Origin: Acetobacteraceae bacterium H6797
Lineage (GTDB): Bacteria; Pseudomonadota; Alphaproteobacteria; Acetobacterales; Acetobacteraceae
Length of the DNA: 64,000 nt
NCBI GenBank assembly: GCA_015223225.1
Contig: JADFCQ010000002.1
Coordinates: 186,001-250,000, forward strand
Direction of reading: 5' to 3'
Shown: one piece after another, positions 21,103-29,906 of the stretch
How the letters are laid out: each line of letters begins with the position of its first letter
How positions within the stretch are numbered: position 1 is the stretch's first letter
The notes under the pieces: generated by a model
Databases searched by the model: none
What the model saw: only the letters and a program-made list of their open reading frames with translations
What the model was told of the DNA's origin: nothing
Translations under genes and position numbers: made by a program

Positions 21103-23391
21103 CTAAAGGAAGCCGACAGGGTCCACATCCACCTGCACCTTAACATGTGCGGGCACCTGTACCCGCGACAGCCATTCGCGCAGCACCGGCTGCACCGGCA
21201 CGTCCCGGCGCGCCTTGAGCAGCAGCCGCCGGCGGTGCCGCCCGCGCAGCAGCGCGAGCGGCGCCGGGGCCGGGCCGAGCACCTCCACCCCCTCGACGGA
21301 GGGTGCGGCGAGGCCGAGATCCCGCGCCACGCGATCGGCGGCCAATTCGTCCTCCGCGCTCACGATCAGCGCCGCGAGCCGCCCGAAAGGCGGCCAATGC
21401 CCTGGCCGACGGGCCGCCGCCTCCTCCACCATGAACCCGTCGAGATCGCCGGCGACCAGGGCCTGCATGACGGGGTGATCGGGGCAGAAACTCTGCAGCA
21501 GCACCTTGCCCGGCGCCTCCGCACGGCCCGCGCGGCCGGCCACCTGATGCAGGAGCTGCACCGTGCGTTCGGCCGCCCGCAGGTCCCCGCCCGCGAGGCC
21601 CAGATCGGCATCGACCACGCCCACCATGGTCAGATGCGAGAAATGCCAGCCCTTGGCGACGACCTGGGTGCCGATGATGAGGTCGATCTCCCGGTTCTCG
21701 ATCCGCCGCGCCGCCTCGGCCGCCGCCCCCGGGCCCGGCAGCGTGTCGGAGGCCATCACGAGCCGCCGCGCATCGGGCCAGAGAATCGCGGCCTCCTCCT
21801 GCACCCTCTCCACGCCGGGGCCCACGGCGGCCAGGCTGTCCTCGGTGCCGCATTCCGGGCAGGCCTTGGGAATCGGCTCCGCATGGCCGCAATGGTGGCA
21901 TTGGAGCCGCCGCTGCGCCCGGTGCTCGACCAGCCAGGAGGTGCAATTCGGGCAGCGCAGCCGATGGCCGCAGGTGCGGCAGAGCGTCAGCGGCGCATAG
22001 CCCCGCCGGTTCAGGAAGAGCATGGCCTGCTCCCCCCGCGCGATGGTCGCCGAAACCTCGTCGATCAACACCGGCGAGAGGAAGCGGCCCTTCTCCGGCG
22101 GATCGGCCCGGAGATCGATCAGCGAGACGGTCGGCAGCCCGGCCGCGCCATGGCGGCTGGGCAGGTTCACGGCCGCATAGCGCCCCGTCTCGGCATTGGT
22201 GCGCGATTCGAGGCTCGGCGTGGCCGAGACAAGCACGCAGGCGGCCTGGGAAAACCGCGCGCGGACCACGGCCATGTCGCGGGCGTGATAGACCACGCCC
22301 TCCTCCTGCTTGAAGGCCGTCTCGTGTTCCTCGTCGATGATGATGAGGCCGAGATCGGGATAGGGCAGGAAAAGCGCCGAGCGGGCGCCGACCAGCACGG
22401 GCGCCTCCCCGGCGGCCACGGCGCGCCAGGTGGCCCGGCGGGTCGCCGAGGTCAGTTCCGAATGCCAGAGCGCGGGGCGGACGCCGAATCGGGCCTCGAA
22501 CCGCCCCAGCCACTGCGCCGAGAGAGCGATTTCCGGCAGCATGACCAGCGCCTGGCGGCCCTGGCGCAGGCATTCGGCCACCGCGTCGAGATAGACCTCC
22601 GTCTTGCCAGATCCGGTCACGCCGGTGAGCAAGGTCACCCCGAATTCACGTTTGGCCACCGCCGCGCAAAGCGCCTCGGCCGCCTTCTGCTGGTCGGGGC
22701 CGAAAATTGGGCCCGGATGGTCGGGGTCCGGCCGGATGAAGGGCGAGCGATGCGGCATGAGCGCGGATTCGACCAGCCCGTTATCCGCGAGCCCCCGCAG
22801 CACGCCCACGGAAATCCCCGCCGCGTCCGCGATGGCGCCGCCGGGGAGGATTTCGCCCGGCGGCAAGGCGAGCAACGCCGATCGGCGGGCGGGGGTGAGG
22901 CGCGGCGCGCCTTCGGGGGGCTCCTGCCCCGCCTCCAGCGCCGCCCGGCAGGCGAGGCCGAGCGCGGAAAGCCGCCAGCCGGCCTTCTCCGCCGCCTCCT
23001 CCAGCGCGGAGGGCGAGCTGATGGTCATGCGCAGCACCGCACCCGGCGCGGAGAGCGTATAGGCCGCCACCCAGTCCACGAAGCGCCTCAGGCTCGGCGT
23101 CATGGGCGGCGCGGGCAGAACGTGCCGGATTTCCTTCAGCCGCGATTCGGCCAGCGCCATATCGGGCTCGCCATCCCAGACAACGCCCAGCATGTCGCGC
23201 CCGCCGAGCGGCACCACGACGAAGCTGCCGAGCGGCGGCGGCTCCTCCCCCGCCGGCACCGCATAATCATAGGCGCCGGCCAGCGGCAACGGCAGCAACA
23301 CCCGGCGCCGGGCGCGCCCCTCCGCCTCCGGGAGCAGCCCCGGCTGCATGTCTGCCGCCCCACGGCGGGTGTTTCTCGCCTCACGCGGCAT
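21103..23391 (-). CDS. priA: Primosomal protein N' (replication restart helicase)
   Basis: 762-residue superfamily 2 helicase that reloads the replisome at stalled forks. N-terminal 3'-DNA-binding domain ([10 protein letters not shown]), Walker [16 protein letters not shown]-type box [14 protein letters not shown], and the zinc region inserted in the helicase core with paired cysteines ([13 protein letters not shown], then [17 protein letters not shown]). The C-terminal helicase motif [13 protein letters not shown] is present. It precedes atpH on the same strand and is divergent from the transaldolase gene by 68 bases. The order tal, priA, atpHAGDC is conserved in alphaproteobacteria. Confidence 0.96.
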   Translation of the reverse strand: MPREARNTRRGAADMQPGLLPEAEGRARRRVLLPLPLAGAYDYAVPAGEEPPPLGSFVVVPLGGRDMLGVVWDGEPDMALAESRLKEIRHVLPAPPMTPSLRRFVDWVAAYTLSAPGAVLRMTISSPSALEEAAEKAGWRLSALGLACRAALEAGQEPPEGAPRLTPARRSALLALPPGEILPGGAIADAAGISVGVLRGLADNGLVESALMPHRSPFIRPDPDHPGPIFGPDQQKAAEALCAAVAKREFGVTLLTGVTGSGKTEVYLDAVAECLRQGRQALVMLPEIALSAQWLGRFEARFGVRPALWHSELTSATRRATWRAVAAGEAPVLVGARSALFLPYPDLGLIIIDEEHETAFKQEEGVVYHARDMAVVRARFSQAACVLVSATPSLESRTNAETGRYAAVNLPSRHGAAGLPTVSLIDLRADPPEKGRFLSPVLIDEVSATIARGEQAMLFLNRRGYAPLTLCRTCGHRLRCPNCTSWLVEHRAQRRLQCHHCGHAEPIPKACPECGTEDSLAAVGPGVERVQEEAAILWPDARRLVMASDTLPGPGAAAEAARRIENREIDLIIGTQVVAKGWHFSHLTMVGVVDADLGLAGGDLRAAERTVQLLHQVAGRAGRAEAPGKVLLQSFCPDHPVMQALVAGDLDGFMVEEAAARRPGHWPPFGRLAALIVSAEDELAADRVARDLGLAAPSVEGVEVLGPAPAPLALLRGRHRRRLLLKARRDVPVQPVLREWLSRVQVPAHVKVQVDVDPVGFL

Positions 23392-23459
23392 GGGTTATTC
23401 TCTTCGCCGGAAAATCACCGGACATTCCGCGCCTCGGGCGCGGCGGAGCGCCCCTTACC

Positions 23460-24116
23460 ATGAAGTTCTTCGTCGATACGGCCGACGTGGCCGAAATCCG
23501 CGCCCTGGCCGATCTCGGCCTCGTCGATGGCGTCACCACCAATCCCTCGCTCATCGCCAAGTCCGGGCGCAAGATCGCCGAGGTCATCGCCGAGATCTGC
23601 ACCATCACCCCGGGCCCGGTGAGCGCCGAGGTGACCGCTACCGATTTCGAGGGGATGATGGCGGAAGGCAAGTACCTCCGCGACATCGCCTCCAACGTGG
23701 CCGTGAAGGTGCCGCTGACGGAAGCCGGCCTCAAGACCTGCCGTGCGCTCTCCTCCGAAGGCACCCAGGTCAATGTGACGCTGTGCTTCTCCGCCGCCCA
23801 GGCCCTGCTGGCCGCCAAGGCGGGCGCCACCTTCATCTCCCCCTTCGTCGGCCGCCTCGACGATATCGGGCATGACGGCATGCAGCTCATCAGCGACGTC
23901 GTGACCATCTACAACAACTACCCCGCCATCACGACGGAAGTGCTCGTCGCCTCCGTCCGCCACCCGATCCACCTGATCGAGGCGGCCAAGATGGGTGCGC
24001 ATGTGGCGACGCTGCCGGCCAATGTCATCAAGATGCTGGTCAAGCACCCGCTGACCGATCGCGGCCTCGAAGCCTTCCTCGCCGACTGGGCCAAGACCGG
24101 GCAGAGCATTCTGTAA
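23460..24116 (+). CDS. tal: Transaldolase / fructose-6-phosphate aldolase family
   Basis: 218-residue short transaldolase (subfamily shared by TalC and fructose-6-phosphate aldolase), an (alpha/beta)8 class I aldolase. The Schiff-base lysine is K83 in VAVKVPLTE, and the N-terminal [16 protein letters not shown] and [15 protein letters not shown] motifs are typical. Acts in the non-oxidative pentose phosphate pathway if a true transaldolase; sequence alone does not separate the two activities. Divergent from priA; followed by a dispersed palindromic repeat and a terminator. Confidence 0.93.
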   Translation: MKFFVDTADVAEIRALADLGLVDGVTTNPSLIAKSGRKIAEVIAEICTITPGPVSAEVTATDFEGMMAEGKYLRDIASNVAVKVPLTEAGLKTCRALSSEGTQVNVTLCFSAAQALLAAKAGATFISPFVGRLDDIGHDGMQLISDVVTIYNNYPAITTEVLVASVRHPIHLIEAAKMGAHVATLPANVIKMLVKHPLTDRGLEAFLADWAKTGQSIL

Positions 24117-24215
24117 TTTGCCCTCAAACGCCGGGCGCGGCCTCCGGCCGCTTGGCTGACGCCGGACTGCCGGCGGCGCCCGTTCAGGCGCTCAGAGCGG
24201 CCTGAGGCCGCTCTG
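24117..24215. repeat. Dispersed palindromic repeat, copy A
   Basis: Begins TTTGCCCTCAAACGCCGGGC and continues through TTGGCT, GCCGGA and CCGGCGGCGCCC to end in a hairpin. It aligns over about 95 bases with copy B at 43455-43550, with small indels in the palindromic stems. A shorter related start (GCCCTCAAGCGCGGGCC) follows at about 24224-24255. Both full copies sit in 3' intergenic positions and end in a long stem-loop. This fits a REP/palindromic-unit family, not a coding region. Confidence 0.7.
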
Positions 24216-24222
24216 TTTGTTT
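24193..24222 (+). terminator. Rho-independent terminator after tal
   Basis: CAGAGCGGCC at 24193-24202 pairs with GGCCGCTCTG at 24206-24215 around a TGA loop, followed by TTTGTTT. It forms the distal end of repeat copy A and probably ends the tal transcript. Confidence 0.8.
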
Positions 24223-24355
24223 CTGCCCTCAAGCGCGGGCCGCCCTTTCGGGCCATCTGCCTGACCGCCACTCCAAACCTGTCGTGGCGTTGAGTTTCCT
24301 CCGCCGCCCCATCTGCGTTAACCTATCGACTGGTTTGACCTGATCCCGAGGTGCG

Positions 24356-25006
24356 ATGGAGGCGGTTCTGACGGAAATCGAGGATGGCGAGGCGGCGCGG
24401 ATCGAGCGCTACCTGCGCGACAACCCGGATTTCCTGGCGGAGCGCCCCTCGCTCTATGCCAGCCTTGCGCCCCCGCGCCGCGTACATGGCGAAAGCCTGG
24501 CCGATCACATGCTCGCCATGCTCGAGAACGAGCGCGCCAAGGCCCGCGCACTGACCTCCGAACTCGCCGAAGCCATCAGCCATGGCCGCGCCGATGCCGG
24601 ATTCGGCGCCCGCACCCGGGCCGCCGTCCTCGCCCTTGTGGCAGCGCCCGACCCCGTGGAATGCGCCCTGGCCGAATGGCCCTCGCTCCTCGGCATCGAT
24701 CACATCACCCTCGCGGCCGAGGGCGCGCCGCCGCCGCCGCTCACGCCCCTGCCGCCCGGCACCATCGACCGCCTCCTCCCCGCCGGCCAGGAAGTGACGC
24801 TGCGCCTCACGCCGACCGAAGCCCCGCTCATCCATGCCGAGGCCGCCACACTCATCGCCCGCGATGCCCTGCTGCGCATCGCCCTGCCCGCCAGGCCGCT
24901 TCTCCTGGCCCTCGGCGCGCGGGACGAAGCCGCCCTGCCCCGGCGCGGCGCCCTGCCCCATCTCGCCTTCCTCGGCCGCGCCCTCGGCGCCGCCCTGCTG
25001 CGCTGA
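24356..25006 (+). CDS. DUF484 family protein
   Basis: 216-residue soluble protein of the DUF484 (YigA-like) family. The family core is recognisable: a short N-terminal helix region with YLRDNPDFLAERPSL, then HGESLADHMLAMLENERAKA with a coiled-coil tendency, and a GAF-like C-terminal part. ATG at 24356 after GAGGT. It is immediately upstream of xerC, the same neighbourhood DUF484 has in enterobacteria and alphaproteobacteria, which supports a linked but still unknown role. The last residues are separated from xerC by 13 bases. Confidence 0.88.
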   Translation: MEAVLTEIEDGEAARIERYLRDNPDFLAERPSLYASLAPPRRVHGESLADHMLAMLENERAKARALTSELAEAISHGRADAGFGARTRAAVLALVAAPDPVECALAEWPSLLGIDHITLAAEGAPPPPLTPLPPGTIDRLLPAGQEVTLRLTPTEAPLIHAEAATLIARDALLRIALPARPLLLALGARDEAALPRRGALPHLAFLGRALGAALLR

Positions 25007-25019
25007 CGGAGCCCGTGGC

Positions 25020-25928
25020 ATGACCGGCGAAGAAGCCCGCGAAGCCTTCCTGAGCTGGCTCACCCGCGAGCGCCGCGCCTCCGGCCACACGATCGAGGCC
25101 TATCGGCGGGACCTGGACCAGTTCCTGGCCTTCCTCTCTCGCCATCTCGGCGCCCTGCCCGACCTCAAGGCGCTCTCCGAGCTGCGCCCGGCCGATATCC
25201 GCGGCTTCCTCGCCCATCGCACGTCCGAGGGCATGTCGGCCGCGACCAGGGCACGGCAGCTGGCCACGCTGCGCGGCTTCATGCGCTTCCTCGCCCGCCG
25301 CCACGGGCTCAAACCCACCGCGACGGCCGGGCTGCGCGGCCCCCGCCTGCGCCCGCCCGTTCCCAAGGCGCTCACCGCGAGCCAAGCCCGCACCCTTACC
25401 CGCGAGATCGGCGACGAGGCGCGCCTGCCCTGGCTCGGCGCGCGGGACCGCGCCTTCTTCACCCTGCTCTACGGCTGCGGGCTGCGCATCGCCGAGGCTC
25501 TCTCGCTCAATGTGTCGGATGTGCCGAAGCCCGGCGGCGTGCTGCGCATCACCGGCAAGGGCAACAAGACCCGGCTCGTCCCCGTCCTGCCGGCGGTGCA
25601 CAAGGCGCTGGGCGAATGGCTAGCCCAGCACCCCGACCGCTATCCCGCCGGCCCCCTCTTCATCGGCGCGCGCGGCGACAGGCTGAACCCCAGCGTCGCC
25701 AAAAAAGTCATCCACGACTATCGCGTGCTCAACGGCCTGCCCGAACACACCTCCGCCCATGCCTTGCGCCATTCCTTCGCGACGCATCTGCTGGGCGGCG
25801 GCGCCGATCTGCGCGTGATCCAGGAATTGCTCGGCCATGCCAGCCTTTCCACCACGCAGCGCTATACGAGCGTCGACGCGCAATCCCTGCTCGATACCTG
25901 GCGCAAGGCGCATCCGCGCGCGGATTGA
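25020..25928 (+). CDS. xerC: Tyrosine recombinase XerC
   Basis: 302-residue site-specific recombinase that resolves chromosome dimers at dif with XerD. N-terminal SAM-like DNA-binding domain (about 5-100) and a C-terminal catalytic domain with the full active-site set: R156 in GCGLRIAEAL, K180 in TGKGNKTR, H247 and R250 in HALRHSFATHLL, H273 in LGHASLSTTQ, and nucleophile Y282 in RYTSVD. No phage or integron features surround it, and the DUF484 neighbour argues for the housekeeping recombinase. Confidence 0.94.
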   Translation: MTGEEAREAFLSWLTRERRASGHTIEAYRRDLDQFLAFLSRHLGALPDLKALSELRPADIRGFLAHRTSEGMSAATRARQLATLRGFMRFLARRHGLKPTATAGLRGPRLRPPVPKALTASQARTLTREIGDEARLPWLGARDRAFFTLLYGCGLRIAEALSLNVSDVPKPGGVLRITGKGNKTRLVPVLPAVHKALGEWLAQHPDRYPAGPLFIGARGDRLNPSVAKKVIHDYRVLNGLPEHTSAHALRHSFATHLLGGGADLRVIQELLGHASLSTTQRYTSVDAQSLLDTWRKAHPRAD

Positions 25929-25982
25929 CCCCCTCCCCACCTCGGCGCACCCTTCGCGCCAGAACAACGGGAGGATACCGCC

Positions 25983-27524
25983 TTGAACGGCGCCGAAAGC
26001 CTTGTGCACACGCTTCTGGCCAGCGGGGTCGATACCTGCTTCGCCAATCCCGGTACCAGCGAGATGCATTTCGTCGCGGCGCTGGACCGGATTCCCGGCA
26101 TGCGCTGCATCCTGGGCCTGCAGGAAAACATCGTTACCGGCATGGCGGATGGCTATTACCGCATGGCCGGGAAGCCGGCGGCGACGCTGCTCCATTGCGC
26201 GCCCGGCCTCGCGAATGGCCTCGCCAATCTGCACAATGCCCGCCGCGCCCGCTCCGGCATCGTGAATGTCGTCGGCGACCATGCGACCTATCACCGCCAG
26301 TATGACGCGCCGCTGACCGGCGATACCGAGGGCTTCGCGCGCGGCGTCTCCGCCTGGGTCCGCACCGCGACCAGTGCGCAGCGCGTGGCGGGCGATGCCG
26401 CCCAGGCCGTGCAGGCCGCCCGCACCGCGCCGGGCCAGGTCGCGACGCTCATTCTCCCCGCCGACACCGCCTGGAACGAAGCCGAAGGCCCCGCCGCCGC
26501 CCTGCCCGTGCCCGCGACGCCCGTGCCGGACCCGATGCGGCTGCGCGACATCGCCCGCGTGCTGCGCGAGAAGAAGAACGTGCTCATCCTGCTCGGCGGC
26601 CGCGCGCTGCGGAAGGATGCGCAGCTCGCCGCCTGGAACATCGCCCAGGCGACTGGCGCGAAGATCCTCGCCGAAGTGAGCAACGGCCGCATCGAGCGCG
26701 GCCAGGGCTGCGTGCCGCTGGAGCGCGTGCCCTATCCGGCCGATGCCGCGATCAAGACGCTGGCACCCTTCGAACACATCATCCTCGTCAATTCCCGAGG
26801 CCCCGTCGGCTTCTTCGCCTATCCGGGCAAGCCGAGCCTGCATTATCCCGAAACGGCGCAGCTCCATCCTCTGGCGCGCTATGAGGAAGACGGGCTCGCC
26901 GCCCTGCTCGGCCTCGCGCAGGAACTCGGCGCGCCCCAGGCGCCGCTCCCGGACCGCGCCCCGCGCCCCGAGATCGCGCGCGGCGCGCCTACGCCCGAGG
27001 GCCTGGCCCGCACGGTGGCCGCCGTCATGCCCGACGGCGCCATCATCGCCGATGAAAGCGTCTCCTTCGGCCGCGGCTTCTTCGCCGAGACGCATGCGGC
27101 GCCGATGCATGACTGGATTCAGATCACCGGCGGCGCCATCGGCTGCGGCATGCCCATGGCGACGGGTGCGGCCGTCGGCGCGGGTGGCGATCGGCGGGTG
27201 ATCAACCTCCAGGCCGATGGCTCGGGCATGTATACGCTACAGTCCCTCTGGACCCAGGCGCGGGAGAACCTTCCCGTCACCACCGTCATTCTCTCGAACC
27301 GGAAATACGCGATCCTGCTCGGCGAGTATCAGGGCGTGGGCGCCAATCCGGGCCGCACCGCGATGGATATGATGGATCTCGGCAATCCCAACCTCGATTG
27401 GGTGAGCCTCGCGCGCGGCATGGGTGTGGAAGGCGCGGTCGCGACCACGCTGGAACAATGCGGGGACCTCATGGCGCAATCCTTCGCGCGAGAGGGGCCC
27501 TTCCTGATCGAACTGGTGATCTGA
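25983..27524 (+). CDS. ThDP-dependent enzyme, acetolactate synthase large-subunit-like
   Basis: 513 residues with the three-domain layout of the pyruvate oxidase/acetolactate synthase family: N-terminal pyrimidine-binding domain with the cofactor-activating glutamate E49 in GLQENIVTGMADG, a central domain, and a C-terminal pyrophosphate domain with ADGSGMYTLQSLW and ILSNRKYAI (the ThDP motif, with ADG replacing GDG). It is shorter than IlvB and has no small-subunit partner, so branched-chain synthesis is unlikely; related proteins are decarboxylases or carboligases of unknown substrate. The start is TTG at 25983, preceded by GGGAGGA. A bidirectional terminator separates it from the convergent M20 gene. 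Confidence 0.83.
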   Translation: MNGAESLVHTLLASGVDTCFANPGTSEMHFVAALDRIPGMRCILGLQENIVTGMADGYYRMAGKPAATLLHCAPGLANGLANLHNARRARSGIVNVVGDHATYHRQYDAPLTGDTEGFARGVSAWVRTATSAQRVAGDAAQAVQAARTAPGQVATLILPADTAWNEAEGPAAALPVPATPVPDPMRLRDIARVLREKKNVLILLGGRALRKDAQLAAWNIAQATGAKILAEVSNGRIERGQGCVPLERVPYPADAAIKTLAPFEHIILVNSRGPVGFFAYPGKPSLHYPETAQLHPLARYEEDGLAALLGLAQELGAPQAPLPDRAPRPEIARGAPTPEGLARTVAAVMPDGAIIADESVSFGRGFFAETHAAPMHDWIQITGGAIGCGMPMATGAAVGAGGDRRVINLQADGSGMYTLQSLWTQARENLPVTTVILSNRKYAILLGEYQGVGANPGRTAMDMMDLGNPNLDWVSLARGMGVEGAVATTLEQCGDLMAQSFAREGPFLIELVI

Positions 27525-27530
27525 CGCGAC

Positions 27531-27559
27531 AAGGGCGGGCCTTGCGGGCCCGCCCTTTT
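27531..27559. terminator. Bidirectional terminator
   Basis: An 11-bp perfect stem (27531-27541 with 27547-27557) around TTGCG, ending in TTTT on the plus strand. It lies in the 42-base gap between the convergent ThDP enzyme and M20 genes and can serve both. Confidence 0.85.
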
Positions 27560-27566
27560 GCAGAAC

Positions 27567-28943
27567 TCAGGGCCTCTGGAACTGCCCCAGCTCATGCAGC
27601 AGCGCTGCACCGGTGCGGATGCCGTTGTGATAGCATTCCAGATCCAGATTCTCGTTCGGCGCGTGGTTCGCCTCGTCCGGATTGGCATAGGGCGTCACGA
27701 AAGCCGGAATGCCGAGGATCTTGGTGAAGACATAGCCCGGCAGGCTGCCGAAACCCGCCGGCGAGAGCAGCGCCTCCTCGCCCTGAGCAGCGACGAAGGC
27801 ACGGCGCAGCGGTGCCGTATAGGGGGAGGCGATCGGCGTCTTCGAGGGCAGCATGCCCTTCTCCGCCGCGATGAACTCCACCTCCGGCGCATGCTTGGCC
27901 ACATGGGCCTGCACCTTGCGGAGAATATCGGCCGTATCCTGCGCTTCAACGAGGCGTATGTCGCATTTCACGAAGGCCTCATGCGGCAGCACCGTCTTGC
28001 TGCCCGGCCCGCCATAGCCGCCATGGAAGCCGTTGATGGTCAGCGTCGGGCGGAAGCAGAGCCGGTCGAAATAGCCGAGATCGGCCGGCGCATCGAGCCG
28101 CTTGAGCCCGAGGCTCTCCATCACCTTCGGCAGGTCGAGCGGCAGATTGGCCGCGGCCTCGATCTCCTCCGGCGAGGGCGGTTCCACATCATCGTAGAAA
28201 CCGTCGATGGTAATCTCGCCCGCCTCGTTCTTCATCGTCGCCAGCAGATGCACCAGCGTCCAGATTGGGTTGGGAACCACGCCGCCGAAGCCGCCGGAAT
28301 GCACGTCGCGATTGGCATGTTTGCAGCGCAGCTCGAAATAGATCACGCCGCGCGAGCCGTATTTAATCATCGGCGCGCCGCTCGCATGGCGCGGCCCATC
28401 GGCGGTGACGGCGAGGTCGGCCTTCAGCTTGTCCTTATGCTTGCGCACGAAGCCGGCGATATGCGGGCTGCCGATCTCCTCCTCGCCCTCGAGCAGCAGG
28501 ATGACGTTGCAGGGCAACTCGCCATGCACCTTCAGATGGCTCTCGATGGCGAGAATCTGCGCGAGATGCTGGCCCTTGTTGTCGCCCACGCCGCGCGCAT
28601 AGAGCCGCCCGTCGCGAATGGTCGGCTCGAAGGGCGGCGAGACCCATTTGTCCAGCGGGTCCGGCGGCTGCACGTCGTAATGGCCGTAGAGCAGGACAGT
28701 GGGTTTGCCCGGCGCCTTCTCCCAGCGCGCCACCACCATCGGGTGGTTCTCCGTCTCGATCAGGCTGGTCTCCAGGCCGATCCCGGTGAGCATTCCGACG
28801 AGGCGCTCGCCGGTCTCCCTGATGCCGAGATTCTCCGCGCTGATGCTCGGATGGCGGCAATATTCGATCAGACGCGCGAGGAAATCCTCACGCTGGCCGT
28901 CGATATGGTTGAAGACGGCATCGAGGCTTTTGGATGAGGACAT
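27567..28943 (-). CDS. M20-family metallopeptidase (dipeptidase/amidohydrolase)
   Basis: 458-residue zinc hydrolase of the M20 clan. Metal ligands and catalytic residues are visible: H88 and D90 in YGHYDVQPP, D121 in RGVGDNKGQ, and the E154/E155 pair in LEGEEEIGSP. A dimerisation insert follows (HSGGFGGVVPNP). The layout matches the cytosolic non-specific dipeptidase/CNDP branch. ATG at 28943. It is the last gene of the minus-strand series hydrolase-TRAP-Udh-M20 and may act on a substrate brought in by the TRAP carrier. Specificity is unknown. Confidence 0.9.
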   Translation of the reverse strand: MSSSKSLDAVFNHIDGQREDFLARLIEYCRHPSISAENLGIRETGERLVGMLTGIGLETSLIETENHPMVVARWEKAPGKPTVLLYGHYDVQPPDPLDKWVSPPFEPTIRDGRLYARGVGDNKGQHLAQILAIESHLKVHGELPCNVILLLEGEEEIGSPHIAGFVRKHKDKLKADLAVTADGPRHASGAPMIKYGSRGVIYFELRCKHANRDVHSGGFGGVVPNPIWTLVHLLATMKNEAGEITIDGFYDDVEPPSPEEIEAAANLPLDLPKVMESLGLKRLDAPADLGYFDRLCFRPTLTINGFHGGYGGPGSKTVLPHEAFVKCDIRLVEAQDTADILRKVQAHVAKHAPEVEFIAAEKGMLPSKTPIASPYTAPLRRAFVAAQGEEALLSPAGFGSLPGYVFTKILGIPAFVTPYANPDEANHAPNENLDLECYHNGIRTGAALLHELGQFQRP

Positions 28944-29036
28944 CGTGTTCCGCCCGTCGCTGAAATAAGGAAGGCCAGGCGTGCGGCGCACCCCTGGCCC
29001 GATCCTAATCCCAAGCAGGCGGGTGTCCACCCCGGC

Positions 29037-29882
29037 TCAGTCGAGGTCGAAGGCATCCTTGGCGGAGAAGCCGCCCTGGCGGGAATACTCGATCGACGTG
29101 TAGCTGCCGCCCTGGTAACGCTCCTCGACCGGATCGCCGGAAACGATGCCCTCCACTTCCGGGCGCGCGCCATCGGCGCTGTCCTGCGGTTGCCAGCCGA
29201 TGCGCTCGCGATGGTCCTTGCCCCAATAGGTGGCGGCATTGTTCGAGCAGGCCCAGATCACCGCATGGCCCGCACGCGGCGCGGTAACGGCGGCCTGGCA
29301 GAGCCGCACGAGGTCAGGATAGCTGAGCCAGGTGGAGAGCATCCGGCGGTTGACCACCTTCGGGAAGCAGCTACCGATGCGCAGATTGACGTTCTCGATA
29401 CCGTGCTTGTCCCAATACATGCGCCCCATCAACTCGCCATAGGCCTTGGACAGGCCGTAATAGCCATCGGGCCGGAAGGCACAGTCGTAGTCGAGCTTCG
29501 CCTCATTGCCTTCCGGCCGCTTGTGAAAGCCGATGGAATGGTTCGAACTCGCGAAGATCACGCGCGCCTTCTCGCGCCGCGCGGCCTCGTAGATGTGATA
29601 GAGCCCGCGGAGATTCGGCCCGATCACTGCCTCGAAAGGCTGCTCCACGGAGCAGCCGCCGAAATGCAGGATGGCGCCGACGCCCTCGGCCTGCCGCATT
29701 ACCGCCACGCCATCCGCGAGGTCATAGCGGAGGAAGCTCGCCTTCTCCGGCAGCGGGTCCGGAAAAGGCGCGATATCGGTCAGCCGCAGCGTCCAGCCGG
29801 CGGCGGAAAGTTCGCGCGTCAACAACCGGCCGAGCGCACCGGACGCGCCGGTGATCATGACAGGCTTCGAAGGAATGCTCAT
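29037..29882 (-). CDS. udh: NAD-dependent uronate dehydrogenase-like SDR
   Basis: 281-residue extended short-chain dehydrogenase. NAD motif TGASGALG at 11-18, catalytic Y142 and K146 in YYGLSKAYGE, and the segment IFASSNHSIGFH together with RIGSCFPK and RRMLSTWLS match the uronate dehydrogenases that oxidise galacturonate or glucuronate to the aldarolactone. It follows dctM by 24 bases, a combination (TRAP carrier plus Udh) known from uronate catabolic clusters. Other hexuronate-pathway genes are not present here, so the identity is strong by motif but unproven for the pathway. Confidence 0.83.
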   Translation of the reverse strand: MSIPSKPVMITGASGALGRLLTRELSAAGWTLRLTDIAPFPDPLPEKASFLRYDLADGVAVMRQAEGVGAILHFGGCSVEQPFEAVIGPNLRGLYHIYEAARREKARVIFASSNHSIGFHKRPEGNEAKLDYDCAFRPDGYYGLSKAYGELMGRMYWDKHGIENVNLRIGSCFPKVVNRRMLSTWLSYPDLVRLCQAAVTAPRAGHAVIWACSNNAATYWGKDHRERIGWQPQDSADGARPEVEGIVSGDPVEERYQGGSYTSIEYSRQGGFSAKDAFDLD

Positions 29883-29906
29883 CTTAAACCAGTCTCCGTT
29901 TTCGGC

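Noticed and set aside
21082..23463. A 793-codon plus-strand frame opposite priA
   Set aside because: PriA is complete and conserved; the frame has no recognisable domain and is rich in Arg/Gly/Pro/Ala.
25020..25928. Integrase of a mobile element
   Set aside because: The neighbour DUF484, the chromosomal gene order and lack of att sites or tRNA fit housekeeping XerC.
25620..27110. A 496-codon minus-strand frame over xerC and the ThDP enzyme
   Set aside because: It spans two genes and their gap and matches nothing; both underlying genes have intact active sites.
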